Shown here: positions 39,907 through 40,227 of the stretch, in pieces | Layout: every line of letters begins with the position of its first letter | Position numbering within the stretch: position 1 is the stretch's first letter | Position numbers and translations under genes: made by a program | DNA from: Cupriavidus gilardii J11 | GTDB lineage: Bacteria; Pseudomonadota; Gammaproteobacteria; Burkholderiales; Burkholderiaceae | Length of the DNA: 40,227 nt | NCBI RefSeq assembly: GCF_007829435.1 | Contig: NZ_VLJN01000067.1 | Coordinates: 20,702 to 60,928, forward strand | Direction of reading: 5' to 3' | Notes under the pieces: model-generated | Told to the model about the DNA's origin: nothing | The model's database searches: none | The model's input: the letters and a program-made list of their open reading frames with translations, nothing else

Positions 39907-40227
39907 TTACGGGCGGCTGCCCGTCGGGAACGGCCAGGCTGCGGCAGGGCTCAGCGTCGTCTTGGCGGCGGGAGCGGGCGCGACAGCGGGGGCAGCGGCG
40001 GGAGCCGCGGCAGGCTTGGCGGAGTCGGTCTTCTTCGCAGCAGCCTTCTTCGCCGGCGCCTTCCTGGTCGCCGCCTTCTTCGCGGGCCCCGCCTTCTTGG
40101 CCGGAGCGGCCTTCTTGGCGGCGGTCTTCGAGGTGGTCTTCGCCGACGTCTTCTTGGTCGCCGCGGCCTTCTTGGCCGGAGCGGCCTTCTTCGCCGGAGT
40201 GGCCTTCTTGGCCGCTACCTTCTTGGT
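39907..40227 (-). CDS. Histone H1-like DNA-binding protein (partial, N-terminus outside window)
   Basis: Nucleoid-associated protein rich in Lys and Ala; the last 106 residues are in the window, ending at the TAA on 39907-39909. About 70 residues are repeats of the form (A/T)PAKKA and AAKK (for example ATPAKKAAPAKKAAATKK), the same composition as the lysine-rich tails of eukaryotic H1, bacterial AlgP and Bordetella BpH1. Then a Pro/Ala linker, and a lysine-free end SPAAAWPFPTGSRP that is conserved in Burkholderiales homologues. Such tails bind DNA without sequence specificity. The repeat is prone to length change by slippage. Confidence 0.88.
   Translation of the reverse strand, partial: TKKVAAKKATPAKKAAPAKKAAATKKTSAKTTSKTAAKKAAPAKKAGPAKKAATRKAPAKKAAAKKTDSAKPAAAPAAAPAVAPAPAAKTTLSPAAAWPFPTGSRP

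Overview
The window is a GC-rich (roughly two-thirds G+C) chromosomal segment of a betaproteobacterium, most likely Burkholderiaceae close to Cupriavidus or Ralstonia. This rests on the leuS-lptE-holA, aroQ-accB-accC-prmA-DUF3426-tpx and mpl-yqiA-ubiC blocks, on a lysine/alanine-rich histone H1-like protein ending in a WPFPTG motif, and on uniform codon use. No phage, transposase, integron, CRISPR array, tRNA or rRNA was recognised. It is almost wholly housekeeping DNA, and the unusual features lie mostly between genes.

Layout. 1-5959 (minus): bamE, dapB, leuS, lptE and the 5' part of holA, covering outer-membrane assembly, lysine/peptidoglycan precursor synthesis, leucyl-tRNA charging, LPS transport and replication. 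6189-6620: fur (plus), divergent from bamE. 6680-11088 (minus): tkt and gap (central carbon metabolism), then a LysR-type regulator behind the gap terminator. 11087-13416 (plus): a spermidine-synthase-like protein whose start codon overlaps that of tkt, a VOC-fold protein, and rsmE. 13551-17216 (minus): maeB, then a barnase-like secreted ribonuclease translationally coupled to a barstar-like inhibitor. 17613-19868 (plus): thiL, pgpA, pncC. pyrF (minus) and an EamA transporter (plus) follow, then corA behind a leader of more than 450 nt. 23436-31213 (minus) is one long cluster: mpl, yqiA, ubiC, an RNase II-family enzyme, a TonB-like protein, aroE, mtgA. From 31431 to 39672 everything is on plus: a hypothetical protein, a TlpA-like thioredoxin, aroQ, accB, accC, prmA, a DUF3426 protein, tpx, a PfkB-family sugar/nucleoside kinase and a glycine-zipper lipoprotein. 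The window ends inside the histone H1-like gene (minus).

Things that stand out: (1) the corA leader, with a promoter, a small ORF with its own ribosome binding site, two mutually exclusive long helices and a C-rich tract, an attenuator- or riboswitch-like design; (2) the barnase/barstar pair, in which the inhibitor carries a roughly 110-residue N-terminal extension with paired cysteines; (3) a perfect 11-bp inverted repeat laid over the likely maeB promoter; (4) a dispersed 15-mer, ACTGCCCTCWCCCCC, found at three convergent gene junctions, with a related hairpin at a fourth; (5) a DUF3426 protein that lacks the usual N-terminal zinc ribbon and instead starts with a 12-bp tandem repeat.
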